A DNA stretch of 64,000 bases, taken from assembly GCA_964454025.1 (NCBI GenBank), contig CAYVRP010000001.1, forward strand, positions 1 to 64,000, written 5' to 3'. Made by a program: the position numbers and the translations under genes. This DNA is from JAFGBI01 sp964454025. Its GTDB lineage: Bacteria > Myxococcota_A > Polyangia > Polyangiales > Polyangiaceae. Positions within the stretch are counted from its first letter, which is position 1. Each line of letters starts with the position of its first letter. The notes under the pieces are model-generated. The model did not search any database and had not been told where the DNA came from. It saw only the letters and a list, made by a program, of their open reading frames with translations. This document shows, in pieces, positions 1-9,085 of the stretch.

Positions 1-1052
1 GAGCTGCCGCCGGTGCCGGAGCTGCCGCCGGTGCCGGAGCTGCCGCCGGTGCCGGAGCTGCCGCCGGTGCCGGGGCTGCCGCCGCAGGAGCCCCCGGAAG
101 GCTCGACGCGGTTGATGCAGAAATCGAAGCTCTTGGGATCGGTGTTGTGACCGGGGGCCATGATCAGGACGGCGGCGATGTCCTGTCCGGCGTAGGCGTT
201 GCCGGAACCGTCCCAGCACTTCGTGTTGAAATCGCTCCAGGGGATGACCCCAGGCCTCGAGTAGACCGCGCACCACCGGGCGTTCTCGTCGGCGTCCGCC
301 TGGGAGGTCTGGATCTGGACGCGCAGCTCGCCCCCGCCGCGGTTGTCGAGATCGACGTAGAGGCCATCCCCCTCGGTCGCGACGTCGAAGGCTTCCGTCT
401 CCTCGCCCTCCGCCTGCCCGACGTTGATGCCGAGCATGGCGTAGCCGCCCCAGTCGGATCGCGGCTGCACCGTGCCGCTGGCGCAGAGCTCGGCGCCTGC
501 GGACAGGGAATCGAAGCCGCTGGGGCTGATGCTGCTGGCGTCGTCCGCGTTGGTCCAGGCGTAGCCCGTCCAGTTGCAGACGGTGACGAAGCCGCCGTCG
601 TGGACCGTGTACTCGGGGCTCTCGTCGGGAGTGGAGCCGCCGGTGCCCTGGACGCCGCCGCTGGTCGGCGTGACGCCGCCAGTGTTCGCCCCGCCCCCGC
701 CGGTCGGCGTCGTGCCGCCGGTGCTCTGGACGCCGCCGCTGGTCGGCGTCGTGCCGCCAGTGCCCTGGACGCCGCCGCTGGTCGGCGTGACCCCGCCGCT
801 GCCGGCGCCGCCGGTCGCCGGTGTCACGCCGCCGGTGCTCGCGCCACCGCCGCCGGTGGCGGCCCCGCCGCCGGCCTGGGGGCCACCCCCATCACCGCCG
901 CCGCCGCCCGTACCGGCCGCGCCCCCGCCGACGCCACCGCTCCCGGGTGCATCCTGAGCTTCGAAGAAAGCCGAGGGATCGAAGTCGTCTTCGCTGGAAC
1001 AGGAGAGTACGAGGAGCAAGGGCAAGAAGACCGGCAGGGATCGCAATCGCAT
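1..1052 (-). CDS. Secreted lipoprotein with Gly-Thr linkers, 3' end outside window
   Basis: The gene reads leftwards off the window edge and at least 350 residues are visible. The start ATG at 1052 has an AGGA element about 9 nt upstream. Residues 1-18 form a lipoprotein signal (positive start, Leu/Val core, lipobox ending at Cys18). A linker of TGG, SGGV and QGTGG repeats runs to about residue 145. A globular domain of about 165 residues follows, with several Cys and many beta-strand-like segments (N-terminal VCNWTGYAW, later ending near DFCINRVEP). It then returns to GTGGS repeats that cross the window start. The globular domain resembles in style the one at 61321-61947, and both may be polysaccharide-binding or cell-surface modules; that is inference. 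The repeats at the window edge suggest another domain lies beyond. Catalytic residues were not recognised. Confidence 0.8.
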   Translation of the reverse strand, partial: MRLRSLPVFLPLLLVLSCSSEDDFDPSAFFEAQDAPGSGGVGGGAAGTGGGGGDGGGPQAGGGAATGGGGASTGGVTPATGGAGSGGVTPTSGGVQGTGGTTPTSGGVQSTGGTTPTGGGGANTGGVTPTSGGVQGTGGSTPDESPEYTVHDGGFVTVCNWTGYAWTNADDASSISPSGFDSLSAGAELCASGTVQPRSDWGGYAMLGINVGQAEGEETEAFDVATEGDGLYVDLDNRGGGELRVQIQTSQADADENARWCAVYSRPGVIPWSDFNTKCWDGSGNAYAGQDIAAVLIMAPGHNTDPKSFDFCINRVEPSGGSCGGSPGTGGSSGTGGSSGTGGSSGTGGS

Positions 1053-1540
1053 CGAGTGATTCCTGGAGGCTAGGGCGGAAGCCGCGGCGCCCGTTCCGGG
1101 CGCGGTCGGTGCTCCCCAGTCTAGGCGGCGCCCTCTGCTCGCGCCAGCCTGGGAGCGCCGGATCCAGCTGGCGATCGCCTGGCTCTCGAAACTCGGGGTC
1201 GCACCTCGTCGATCGCCGCGCGCACCGCCACCCACCGACCGCGGTTTCGGTCGTCGCACGGTTCCTCGCGCCACGGGAGTCGACGCCTCGTTCCCTGGAA
1301 AATTCCTGAGATCCCGATCTGGAATACGACCGAGGCGCGGGCGTCGCGGCAAGCAGTCCCGGAGATCGCCCGCGGCCTCCCCCGTGCGCCGCCTGGTCGT
1401 GGCTACCTCGGGTGGGGTGACGCCGAGCCGACGTGCTAGGGTTGGCGAGCGGTCGACAGGCGCGCTCGGCTCCGAATCGGCGGCGGCGGTGGGCCGAGGA
1501 GCGGAGCGCCTTGACGACCGGGTCCGGAGGCCCGGTTCAG
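1053..1540. other. Intergenic region between divergent lipoprotein genes
   Basis: A stretch of 488 nt separates the divergent genes starting at 1052 and 1541 and must hold both promoters. A less GC-rich patch with an imperfect inverted element (GGAA-AA-TTCC) lies near 1299-1308. No RNA gene or credible coding frame was seen; the open frames here are Arg-rich shadow translations. Confidence 0.5.
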
Positions 1541-3025
1541 ATGGTGATCCTCGCCCCATCTCGTCGGACTCGTTTCCCTATCGTGCTGCTCGCCGCCGCG
1601 CTCTTGGCCTGCGAGCACCAGGAAGGCTCCGGTGACGACGGGGCGGCGGGGGGCGGGGGCGGACAGAGCGCCACGGGTGGCGCGAGCGGGGGCGCAGGCG
1701 GCACCACGCCCGCGAGCGGCGCGAGCGGCGGCGCGGCCACGACGGGTGGGAGCGAGGTCACGGGCAGCGCTGGTGCGGGCGGTGTCGCACAGAGCACCGG
1801 CGGCGCCGGCACGGGCGGCGGCACGGTGAATGGAGGTGCCCTCGCCGGCGGCGCGGCGGGCACGGGCGGCGTTGGGGGAGCGATCACCGGCGGCGTAGCG
1901 CCGACCGGCGGCGCGGCGCCGCCCGGCGGCGCGGCACCGACCGGCGGCGCCGAGAGTGGAGGCGCGATCACCGGCGGCGCGGCGGAAGCCGGCGGCGCCG
2001 GCGGCGCGGATGGCGGCGAGCGGCTCTGCGCTACCGCCGCGGAGGCGGAGAGCGCCACCTTGCGGTGCCCCGAGGGACGGATCATCGACTCGGTCGCCTT
2101 CGCGAGCTACGGCACGCCCACCGGAGCCTGCGGCTCCTTCGCCGTCGGCGCCTGTCACGCCGAGTCGAGCCAGACCGTGGTCGAGTCCCTCTGCATCGGC
2201 CGCGCCGCCTGCGGCGTCCCGGCCGCCAACGGCGCCTTCGGCGATCCCTGTCGTAGCACGGTGAAGACGCTCGCCGTCGAGGTCACCTGCGTCCCCGGCG
2301 AGCCGATCGTCCCCGTCGACGCGCCCTACAAGGGGGTGGCGAACTCGCCCGCCGCCGAGCTCGCGTCGCTCGGCGCCACGTGGTGCTACAACTGGACGGC
2401 GTCACCGAGCGCGACGGACTGCGGCGATCCGCTCTTCGTGCCGATGGTCTGGGGCCCGGGCGACGTCGCGGCCACCATCCGGGCGATCGGCGCCGCGGGG
2501 TACACCACCGTGCTCGGCTTCAACGAGCCGAACAAGGCCGACCAGGCCAACATGACGGTGGCGGAAGCCATCGAGCTCTGGCCGGACCTCACCAGTGATC
2601 CGAGCATCCGCGTGGGCAGCCCCGCCGTCTCCGACGACGGGCGCGCCTGGCTCGAGGAGTTCATGGCGGAGGCGCAGATCCGCGGTCTTCGCGTCGACTT
2701 CGTCGCCATGCACTGGTACGGCTGGAACGCGGGATCCTGCGTGGCAAGCCAGCTCGAGGGCGCCGTCAACTGGGCGTCGCAGTGGGGGCTGCCCGTCTGG
2801 ATCACCGAGTTTGGCTGCATGGGCTCGAGCAACACCGATGAGCAGACGCTGCTCGACTTCTTCGACGGCGCGATCGCGATGCTCGAAGGGCACCCCCTGG
2901 TCGAGCGCTACGCGTGGTACCCGTGGAACACCTACAACCACCTGTACCTGCCGGACGAGAGCGGGGCCCGGGTGCGGACGGAGCTCGGGGACGCCTTCGC
3001 GGCCGCGCCGCCGTATCGGGAGTGA
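1541..3025 (+). CDS. SUEL-lectin / GH128-type glycoside hydrolase lipoprotein
   Basis: The predicted protein has 494 residues. The start ATG at 1541 has GGAGG 10 nt upstream and gives a proper lipoprotein signal with Cys24. An upstream in-frame start at 1433 would bury that signal. Residues 25-160 are a Gly/Thr/Ala linker. Residues 163-250 match a SUEL-type galactose-binding lectin (ASYGTP, CHAESS, CIG, FGDPC, VEVTC). Residues 264-490 match the GH128-type catalytic core (asl1-like), with putative acid/base Glu329 in FNEPN and nucleophile Glu423 in ITEFG. The family hydrolyses beta-1,3-glucans, so the likely role is degrading or binding fungal or bacterial beta-glucan outside the cell. It is convergent with the GH12-like gene downstream. 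The substrate is inferred from family only. Confidence 0.85.
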   Translation: MVILAPSRRTRFPIVLLAAALLACEHQEGSGDDGAAGGGGGQSATGGASGGAGGTTPASGASGGAATTGGSEVTGSAGAGGVAQSTGGAGTGGGTVNGGALAGGAAGTGGVGGAITGGVAPTGGAAPPGGAAPTGGAESGGAITGGAAEAGGAGGADGGERLCATAAEAESATLRCPEGRIIDSVAFASYGTPTGACGSFAVGACHAESSQTVVESLCIGRAACGVPAANGAFGDPCRSTVKTLAVEVTCVPGEPIVPVDAPYKGVANSPAAELASLGATWCYNWTASPSATDCGDPLFVPMVWGPGDVAATIRAIGAAGYTTVLGFNEPNKADQANMTVAEAIELWPDLTSDPSIRVGSPAVSDDGRAWLEEFMAEAQIRGLRVDFVAMHWYGWNAGSCVASQLEGAVNWASQWGLPVWITEFGCMGSSNTDEQTLLDFFDGAIAMLEGHPLVERYAWYPWNTYNHLYLPDESGARVRTELGDAFAAAPPYRE

Positions 3026-3033
3026 GCGCGCGC

Positions 3034-3064
3034 CGCGCCCGCTCGGGAGCACCGACCGGGCGCG
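3034..3064. terminator. GC-rich hairpin between convergent genes
   Basis: Two perfect 8-bp complementary arms (CGCGCCCG at 3034-3041 and CGGGCGCG at 3057-3064) flank a 15-nt loop in the 59-nt gap between two convergent genes. It could end transcription from both sides. No T-tract is present, so this is only a plausible terminator. Confidence 0.35.
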
Positions 3065-3084
3065 CTGCGCGGGGGCCGAACCCG

Positions 3085-4266
3085 CTACTGCGCGAGCTCG
3101 ACGGAGCGGCTCTGGCCGTTGCCCTCGAAGGTGATGTCGCGGACCGACACCGTGGCGTTGGTGTTGTCGTCGATCTCGCTGCCGACCTCGATCCGCGTCA
3201 CCCAGAGGTCCCGGGAGTAGCCCTTGTAGCTGACGACCCAGTCGAGCATCGCCTTGATGTCGACCGTGCCGGAGAAGTTGGTGCTGGGCCCGCCCTGCAT
3301 CCATAGCTGGGTGTAGCGCCAGCGACCGTCGGCCCAGGTGTCCGACTGGTGGCAGAGGTCGTAGGACCTGCTGCCCGCGGACACCGAGATCCCCTGGTAC
3401 TCGTTGCCCGGGACGTTGTCGTCACCGCACGGCCAGCGATCGGCTTGCCACCCCCACATGCCGAGGATCTCGGCGTAGACGCCGGGGTTGGGATCGTTGA
3501 CCGGGTGCCGTTCGCTCAACCAGAACTCGAAGGCGATGTTCCACGACATCGCGGAGCCGTTGAAGGTGATGTTCATGTTGTCCACCTGCACGCTGGCGCT
3601 GGTGATGTCCTTGATCTGCAGCGGGAGCAGGCTGGTGGAGCTGCACTCCGGTGAGGTCACCAGCTCGTCGCCGATGCCGAACGGGTGGATCCCGAACTCG
3701 AGCTCCGGGAAATCGGGCTGGGTGTGCTCGCCGCCGCAGGCGCCGCGGTTGATGGTCCAGCCGAGCGAGCCGTCCGCGTTGACGTAGACGGTCAGCGGGG
3801 TGTTGCAGCCGCGCTCGTCGGAGCCCCAGGCGTTGTTGAGCAGGCGGATCTCGCCCAGGTTCAGGTAGTCGCTGTGCGTGCTGGTGGAGTCGCCCGGCGC
3901 GGCCAGCGGCGGGATCGGATCCCCCGCGGGGCCGCAGGTCGCGACACCGCCGGTGGGCTCGGCGCCGCCGGTGGGCGTGTCGCCGCCGGTGCCCGAGGTG
4001 CCGCCGGTGCCCGAGGTGCCGCCGGTGGTCGCCACGCCGCCGGTGGTCGCCACGCCGCCGGTGGTCGCCACGCCGCCGGTGGTCGCCACGCCGCCGGTCG
4101 TCGTCACGCCGCCGGTGCCGCCGGTCCCGCCCGTGGTGGCCGCGCCGCCGGTCGGGTTCCCCCCGAGGCTGCCCCCGACCGGGAGCGGGTCCTCGCTGCC
4201 GCAGTGCGGAAGCGTGAACAGCATCGCGAAGCAGGTACCGAGGCGCGTCAGTCTGAGCGTGGTCAT
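3085..4266 (-). CDS. GH12-like glycoside hydrolase lipoprotein
   Basis: The predicted protein has 393 residues. ATG at 4266 is preceded by GGGAGAA on the minus strand and begins a lipoprotein signal with Cys22. Residues 23-110 are a TGG linker including several near-identical GGVATT units. Residues 130-390 resemble the GH12 endoglucanase/xyloglucanase fold. An NNAWG motif lies at 144-148, the strand pair AFEFWL...YAEIL places a likely nucleophile at Glu266, and KGYSRD...VGSE places a likely acid/base at Glu364. GH12 enzymes cleave beta-1,4- or mixed-linked glucans by a retaining mechanism. Assignment rests on these motifs read by eye and the sequence is divergent. It lies convergent to the GH128 gene and upstream of the GT2-TPR gene on the same strand. 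Confidence 0.7.
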   Translation of the reverse strand: MTTLRLTRLGTCFAMLFTLPHCGSEDPLPVGGSLGGNPTGGAATTGGTGGTGGVTTTGGVATTGGVATTGGVATTGGVATTGGTSGTGGTSGTGGDTPTGGAEPTGGVATCGPAGDPIPPLAAPGDSTSTHSDYLNLGEIRLLNNAWGSDERGCNTPLTVYVNADGSLGWTINRGACGGEHTQPDFPELEFGIHPFGIGDELVTSPECSSTSLLPLQIKDITSASVQVDNMNITFNGSAMSWNIAFEFWLSERHPVNDPNPGVYAEILGMWGWQADRWPCGDDNVPGNEYQGISVSAGSRSYDLCHQSDTWADGRWRYTQLWMQGGPSTNFSGTVDIKAMLDWVVSYKGYSRDLWVTRIEVGSEIDDNTNATVSVRDITFEGNGQSRSVELAQ

Positions 4267-4626
4267 TAGGTTCTCCCAAGCGGCGCCGCGCGAGCCCCGG
4301 TGAGTCGAGGTGGCAGCGGATCCGAGCAGCTCTCTGGATGGCGTAGGGGTGCGGCGAGGCGCTACCGACTCCACCATGAGCCGCTTCAGTATAGCCGAAG
4401 TGCTGACGGCGCGAGGACCGACGCACGGCACGCCCGCGACGTCCCCCGTGCGATCTCGAAATTTCCAGCCGCGCTGGCGCCCCGGGTTTCCATGGAAATC
4501 TCCCCGGCGCGGCGCTGATGGACGCGTGGCAGCGCGCCGATACGATCCTGACTCCCGTGGGCCTCTGGCGCGGCGGTGGGCCCGCGCCGAGATCTCGGCC
4601 GCGCCGCCGCGGAGGAGGGATCCGGC
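4267..4626. other. Intergenic region upstream of the GH12-like gene
   Basis: These 360 nt separate two minus-strand genes. They hold the probable promoter of the GH12-like gene and an AT-richer patch with two palindromes: GAAATTTC at 4458-4465 and the perfect 12-mer TTTCCATGGAAA at 4487-4498. These could be an operator. No coding frame is convincing. Confidence 0.4.
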
Positions 4627-5808
4627 TCAGCCCGAGCCGTCGCTCCCGGCATCGGCCGGGGTGCGGCTCGGCTCGGCGAGCTTGCGCTCGGAGTAGGCGA
4701 GGTTGTCGCGGACGCGTCTCACGTCCGCGGCCGGGACGGCGACCCCTTGCTCGGCGCGGGCGAGGACCGCCTCACAGGCCGCCTTGGCCTCGCCGTAGCG
4801 GCCGACGTAGTACGCCGAGATCCCGACCTCGTCCGAGAGCCGCCAGTCGTAGACGTCCTGGGCGATGAAGAGGTGGTCGTTCGGCCTGGGCACCCGCAGC
4901 CCGGCGCTGCCGAAGAGGTATGCCTTCGCGTACTGCTTCTTCGACCGGAAATAGCGCGCGAGCTCGTAGAGCGGCTCGGCCCGGGAAGGGCGAAGCTCGA
5001 AGGCGGCGAGCAGCTCGCGCACGATGACCTCCTCGGGTTGGTCGAGCTCGATCGCGAGCCGGCCCACCTCCAGCTGGGCCATGAACGTCTCCTCGTCCCA
5101 GCCCGTCATCGCCGCGCGCTTGCGGTACTCCACCTGGGCCCGCTCGGGGTGGCCCGCGTGCTTGTAGGACTGCCCGAGGTAGAACTGGCTGCGGGCGTGA
5201 TCGGGGTGCTCGGCGAGGTCCTGCTCGAGGAGCCGGGCGTCGCGCAGGTACTTCTGCTCCTGGGTCAGACCGTGGGATTTGGCCCCTTCGCCCGAGTGGT
5301 AGATGATGAAGACGCCCTCGAGCCGCTGGCGTGCGCGCGCGCCCTCCACGGTCACCAGGTAGTTGTGGACGGGCCCCTCCCACCGCCAGCGGGTCGCGCG
5401 CACGTTGACGAGGTGGGGGACGGCATAGCGCAGGTGATCGTGGTGTTTCTCGATGACGTAGCTGACCCCCGGCTCGAGCCGCTCGTAGAACCTCGGATCG
5501 GAGACGCCGAGCTCCTCGTCGGCGTCGATGAAGAGCAGCCAGTCACAGCGGTCCGCTGCCAGCGCCAGCTCGAGCGCTTGCTGGCGGTTGACGCCGAAGT
5601 TGACCCACTCGCGCTCGTGCACCTCGCCCTCGATGCCGTAGGCCGCCATCTCGCGGCGGATGAGGGCGATGGTGTCGTCGGTGGAGCCAGTGTCGACGAT
5701 GACGTAGTAGTCGATGTAGTCCTTCACCGATCGGAACAGGCGTGGCAGCACCGCCGCCTCGTTCTTCACGATCATCGACAGGCAGATGTTGGTGCGCGGC
5801 CGGGACAT
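4627..5808 (-). CDS. GT2 glycosyltransferase with C-terminal TPR-like repeats
   Basis: The predicted protein has 393 residues from ATG 5808 (MSRPR). Residues 1-230 form a family 2 glycosyltransferase: the start CLSMIVKNE, the nucleotide-sugar loop VDTGSTDDT, and the metal-binding motif FIDADEE. The rest is helical, with TPR-like pairs such as the stretches beginning ARSQFYLGQ and LYELARYF. This is the usual build of TPR-containing GT2 proteins that glycosylate proteins or surface glycans in the cytoplasm. No membrane segment or signal peptide is present. The acceptor is unknown. A strong hairpin 3' of the next gene upstream suggests it is transcribed separately from the GH30 gene. Confidence 0.85.
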   Translation of the reverse strand: MSRPRTNICLSMIVKNEAAVLPRLFRSVKDYIDYYVIVDTGSTDDTIALIRREMAAYGIEGEVHEREWVNFGVNRQQALELALAADRCDWLLFIDADEELGVSDPRFYERLEPGVSYVIEKHHDHLRYAVPHLVNVRATRWRWEGPVHNYLVTVEGARARQRLEGVFIIYHSGEGAKSHGLTQEQKYLRDARLLEQDLAEHPDHARSQFYLGQSYKHAGHPERAQVEYRKRAAMTGWDEETFMAQLEVGRLAIELDQPEEVIVRELLAAFELRPSRAEPLYELARYFRSKKQYAKAYLFGSAGLRVPRPNDHLFIAQDVYDWRLSDEVGISAYYVGRYGEAKAACEAVLARAEQGVAVPAADVRRVRDNLAYSERKLAEPSRTPADAGSDGSG

Positions 5809-5945
5809 CGAGCTCGCTCTGGGGGGCCGGGGGCGGTCCCGTCGGTGGCCGCCGGGGCCGGCTCGGCACTGCCCCCGGGGACCGCGCCGGCGCGGCGAGT
5901 CTATCGCTTCGCCGGGGGCTGGAGCCCTTCTGGCTCCAAGAAGCG

Positions 5946-5979
5946 CCCGGGCCGCGCGCCTCGGAGCGCGCGGCCCGGG
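5946..5979 (-). terminator. Strong GC hairpin downstream of the GH30-like gene
   Basis: A perfect 14-bp stem (5946-5959 with 5966-5979) closes a 6-nt loop. It sits 27 nt past the stop codon of the minus-strand GH30-like gene and before the GT2 gene. It is the clearest hairpin noticed in the window. It lacks a U-tract, so Rho-independent function is uncertain; it may also stabilise the 3' end. Confidence 0.5.
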
Positions 5980-6005
5980 GGGCGCCTCGGTGGCGGAGGG
6001 ACCGG

Positions 6006-7895
6006 CTACTGGAGGTTCACCGTCGCCCAGCCGTTGGCCGGGACGCTGAAGCTCACCGTGGTCCCCTTGGCGGTGAGGGTCGTCTGCCGCGCGGAGCCGC
6101 CGCTGTTGTAGAGCACCGCGACCACGCTGCCATCGGGGTTCTCGAACGCCAGCACGTCGCTGAAGCTTCCGCTCGTGTCGACGCGGTACGCACCCGGGTC
6201 CACGAAGTTCGCGAGGTGCCGGAAGACGTAGTAGTAGGGCGTGAGGGTGTAGTTCGACCCGTTGACCGTGATCAGGGCGTTCTGAGCCCAGGGCCGCACC
6301 TGGTCGAGGCTCAACCCCACGGAGTCGAGCACCATGTTCCAGGCGAGGTACGCGTTGACCCCGTCCTTGATCCACTTGGAAATGAGCCCCCAGCTCTCCA
6401 CCCCGTAGGCGTGATCGTTCGGGGCCGTCTGCTTGTAGGTCCCGGATTCCCAGGGGTAGTTGCCGCACTGGTGCTCGGACTGCATGATGTTGTTGTTCAA
6501 GCGGCTCGCGTAGTCCCGCACGTAGTTGGCGGCGTGCTGCTCCATGCCCCACTGCAGGCCGATGCCCTCGATGTAGCTGGCGGCCGTCGCGTTCGACATC
6601 ACCGCCTGGCCGATCTCGTTGTCGGCGGTGGGGTTGGAGTAGGTGCCGGCCCAGATCCCCGCGGGGACGTTGCGCTGCTCGAAGAGCGGCCCGAGATGGT
6701 TGGCGATGTACCCCGCCATCTGCGACGCCGTCCATTGGCAGGACGGGTAGTCCTGCGGGTAGCCGGCCTCGTTCTGGGGCATGACGAAGGCGATCGGGAT
6801 CCCCTCCTTCTGGTACTCCTCCACGAACCGGGCCAGGTAGAGGGCGTGCGCGCCGAGGGTCTGCGCGTCCGTCTTCATGTACCCGCGATCGTAGGCGTTG
6901 TTGTCCTTCATCCAAGGGGGCGGCGTCCAGGGGCTGGCCCAGAAGATGATGTCGCTCTTCACCGCCTGCGCGGCCTTGATGTACGGGATGAGGTGCTGCC
7001 GATCGCGAGCGATCGAGAAGCTGTTCATCTCGTAGTCGTTCGGCGTCTCGGCGAGCGTGTACCGATCGAGGCCGTAGTCGCTGGCGCCGATCGGGATCCG
7101 ACCGTAGGTGAAGCGGCAGCCATCCTGCCCGAACAGATACTGCATCACCTCCGACCGCTTCTGCTCGCTGAGCAGGAGCAGCTGCTGCCAGCCCTTCTCG
7201 TTGAAGGTGCCGCCGAACCCCTTCCAGAGCTGGCGCCGGGTGGTCGTGACGGTGACGTCGGCGTTCCCGCTCGCCGGGGTGAGCGTCCCCTCCTGCCAGT
7301 ATGCGTGCTGCGCGGACGGCACGAGCTCGGGCTCGTCCACCGGCGGGGTGCCGCCGGTACCCGGGTCGCCACCGGTGCCCGGATCGCCGCCGGTACCCGG
7401 ATCGCCGCCAGTACCCGGATCGCCCCCGGAAGGAGAGACGCCGCCCGTCGGCGCGACCCCGCCGGTCGGCGCGACCCCACCCGTCGGGGCGACCCCGCCC
7501 GTCGGGGCGACCCCGCCCGTCGGGGCGACCCCGCCGGTCGGCGCGACCCCACCCGTCGGGGCGACCCCGCCTGTCGGGGCGACCCCGCCCGTCGGGGCGA
7601 CCCCGCCCGTTGGCGCGCCCCCGCCCGTCGGGGCGACCCCGCCTGTGCCCGCGCCCCCACCGACGCCTCCAGTCGGTCCGACGCCGCCGGTCATGGGGGT
7701 TCCCCCTGCGCCGATCCCGCCCGTCGTCGGGACCCCTCCCAACTGGGCCATGGCGCCGGTCCCCGGCGCGCCGCCGGTGGTTCCGGCGCCGCCGACCGAG
7801 GCGCCGCCGGGTTCTGACGTGCCGCCGTCATCGCCGCAGGCGAGCACCACGAAGGACAGACCCAATAGACCAATCAGGTGGGATAGGCTTCTCAT
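6006..7895 (-). CDS. GH30-like glycoside hydrolase lipoprotein
   Basis: The predicted protein has 629 residues from ATG 7895. The lipoprotein signal ends at Cys20 (VVLAC). Residues 21 to about 190 are a linker whose core is about ten copies of GGVAPT followed by four GGDPGT units. The remainder matches GH30 (glucosylceramidase/glucuronoxylanase/beta-1,6-glucanase clan A). It starts with WKGFGGTFNE, carries an ASPWTPPPWMK segment, the acid/base in PQNEAG (Glu376) and the nucleophile in QSEHQ (Glu474). It ends with the small beta-sandwich usual in GH30, finishing in GWATVNLQ. The length suits a full two-domain GH30. It is likely anchored in the outer membrane and acts on extracellular glycan; the exact substrate cannot be read. 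Confidence 0.87.
   Translation of the reverse strand: MRSLSHLIGLLGLSFVVLACGDDGGTSEPGGASVGGAGTTGGAPGTGAMAQLGGVPTTGGIGAGGTPMTGGVGPTGGVGGGAGTGGVAPTGGGAPTGGVAPTGGVAPTGGVAPTGGVAPTGGVAPTGGVAPTGGVAPTGGVAPTGGVAPTGGVSPSGGDPGTGGDPGTGGDPGTGGDPGTGGTPPVDEPELVPSAQHAYWQEGTLTPASGNADVTVTTTRRQLWKGFGGTFNEKGWQQLLLLSEQKRSEVMQYLFGQDGCRFTYGRIPIGASDYGLDRYTLAETPNDYEMNSFSIARDRQHLIPYIKAAQAVKSDIIFWASPWTPPPWMKDNNAYDRGYMKTDAQTLGAHALYLARFVEEYQKEGIPIAFVMPQNEAGYPQDYPSCQWTASQMAGYIANHLGPLFEQRNVPAGIWAGTYSNPTADNEIGQAVMSNATAASYIEGIGLQWGMEQHAANYVRDYASRLNNNIMQSEHQCGNYPWESGTYKQTAPNDHAYGVESWGLISKWIKDGVNAYLAWNMVLDSVGLSLDQVRPWAQNALITVNGSNYTLTPYYYVFRHLANFVDPGAYRVDTSGSFSDVLAFENPDGSVVAVLYNSGGSARQTTLTAKGTTVSFSVPANGWATVNLQ
7441..7645. repeat. 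18-bp tandem repeat encoding GGVAPT linker
   Basis: About ten near-perfect 18-bp units (core GTCGGGGCGACCCCGCCC on the plus strand) lie inside the GH30 gene. Variation is mainly synonymous or at one position, so copy number can change without breaking the frame. It is a likely site for slippage and for recombination with other linker genes. Confidence 0.85.
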
Positions 7896-9085
7896 GACTG
7901 ACGATTCCTGCTCTGAGGGAGCGATTCCCGGGCAAGCGCTCCCTGATCGGGGACCCCGGCTCGAGTTGAAGGAAAAACCGCCGGGACGCACAAGGGGAAT
8001 CTCTCCAAGGGGTTCCTTTCCGCTGACTTCGTCTGCAGTTGCGCCGCCAGCGGAGTGCCGCGGGGCCTGCTCGGCGACGCCAACGGGCGACCCGGGCCGC
8101 GATGAGCGGCCCGAGCGGAGACGGGAGGACCGACCGCGACGCTCGAATCGGTTCGCTCGACCGCGACCGGCGCGACGCCCACCGTCTCCGTCCAGCTGGA
8201 CCACTCCGACCTCATGGGAGGCGACATCCCCTCGGCCCCTGCTACCCACCCTCGCCAGCAATCTGCTGAGCCGACTCGCCGTCTTCTCGCATCCACTCGC
8301 GGCGTCCGGTGCGGTCGGGTGGTCGCGCCACCCCGCCCGAGCCGACATCTTCTTTGCACCAGCGCGGAAACAGTTCAGGTGTAGCCTGTGGCAGGGGGTC
8401 GGTCAAACGACGAGACGTTCGATCGCGAGGTGCCCTGAGCGCACGCGAACGGCCGCGCGCCGCCCCGCAGACCTCTCTGATTCATCTCTCAAGATTTCTC
8501 AGTATTGACGGCTGCCATCGGTGCGAGCGTCGCTCGTCGCACGTGCGGCCGCGCGCGGTCCCTCACGCAGTGGTCCCAGCTCGACGACACCCGTTCCAAT
8601 CGGCACGGGCTCCATGCAGGCTGGGCGAGCCGTTGGTGCGGTGGGCCGGGGCTTGCGGGGTGAGCACGGCCGGCAGGCCTCGCGGCACCCGCCCCCGCTT
8701 CCCGCTCGCTCCGGCGAGGTAACCGGGTCGGCCGGTCGTGTAGGGGATCGCAGCCCGCTCGGTTCGGGACGAGCGCCGAGGCGGCGCAGGGGACTGGCCT
8801 CGGTCGCCGCCGTTCGCTGCCCGGAGCGCGGGTGCCGCCGAACCATCGAGCTCTGGGCATTTGGTTGGGAAGGATGTATTTATGCGACCGCTCTGGCCCG
8901 TTCGTGGTATCGGGCATCCGCAGAGCGCTGGCGACGGCTGGCACGAGCCGACGTTGCTGGTAGGCTTGGCTTCGCATTCATGTAGAACTTCTGCTCGTGG
9001 GGCCTGCTTCGCTTCACGGGCAGGCAAGCCGCATCGGGCCGATCCTCGACCCGGTTCTCGGAGAATGAAGAGGGCTTTCACCGTC
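7896..9085. other. Long 1.19-kb intergenic region
   Basis: The region lies between divergent lipoprotein genes. Open frames here are Arg/Pro/Gly-rich and have no plausible start or domain, so I call none. AT-richer islands occur near 8470-8510 and 8855-8885 and may be promoters. A TGGCACG near 8939 has a TTGCT downstream, but the spacing is wrong for sigma-54. No RNA gene was recognised. Confidence 0.5.

Noticed and set aside
147..1073. Long plus-strand frames opposite the first lipoprotein gene
   Set aside because: Pro/Ala/Arg-rich mirror translations of the Gly-Thr repeats; the minus strand has the signal peptide and ribosome site.
7441..7645. CRISPR-like array
   Set aside because: The 18-bp units are directly adjacent without spacers and encode an in-frame peptide repeat.
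8939..8958. Sigma-54-like promoter TGGCACG...TTGCT
   Set aside because: The GG-to-GC spacing is about 4 nt too long for a -24/-12 promoter.
7896..8990. Several open frames in the 1.19-kb gap
   Set aside because: They are Arg/Pro-rich, overlap each other on both strands, lack ribosome sites and domains; typical of spurious frames in high-GC DNA.
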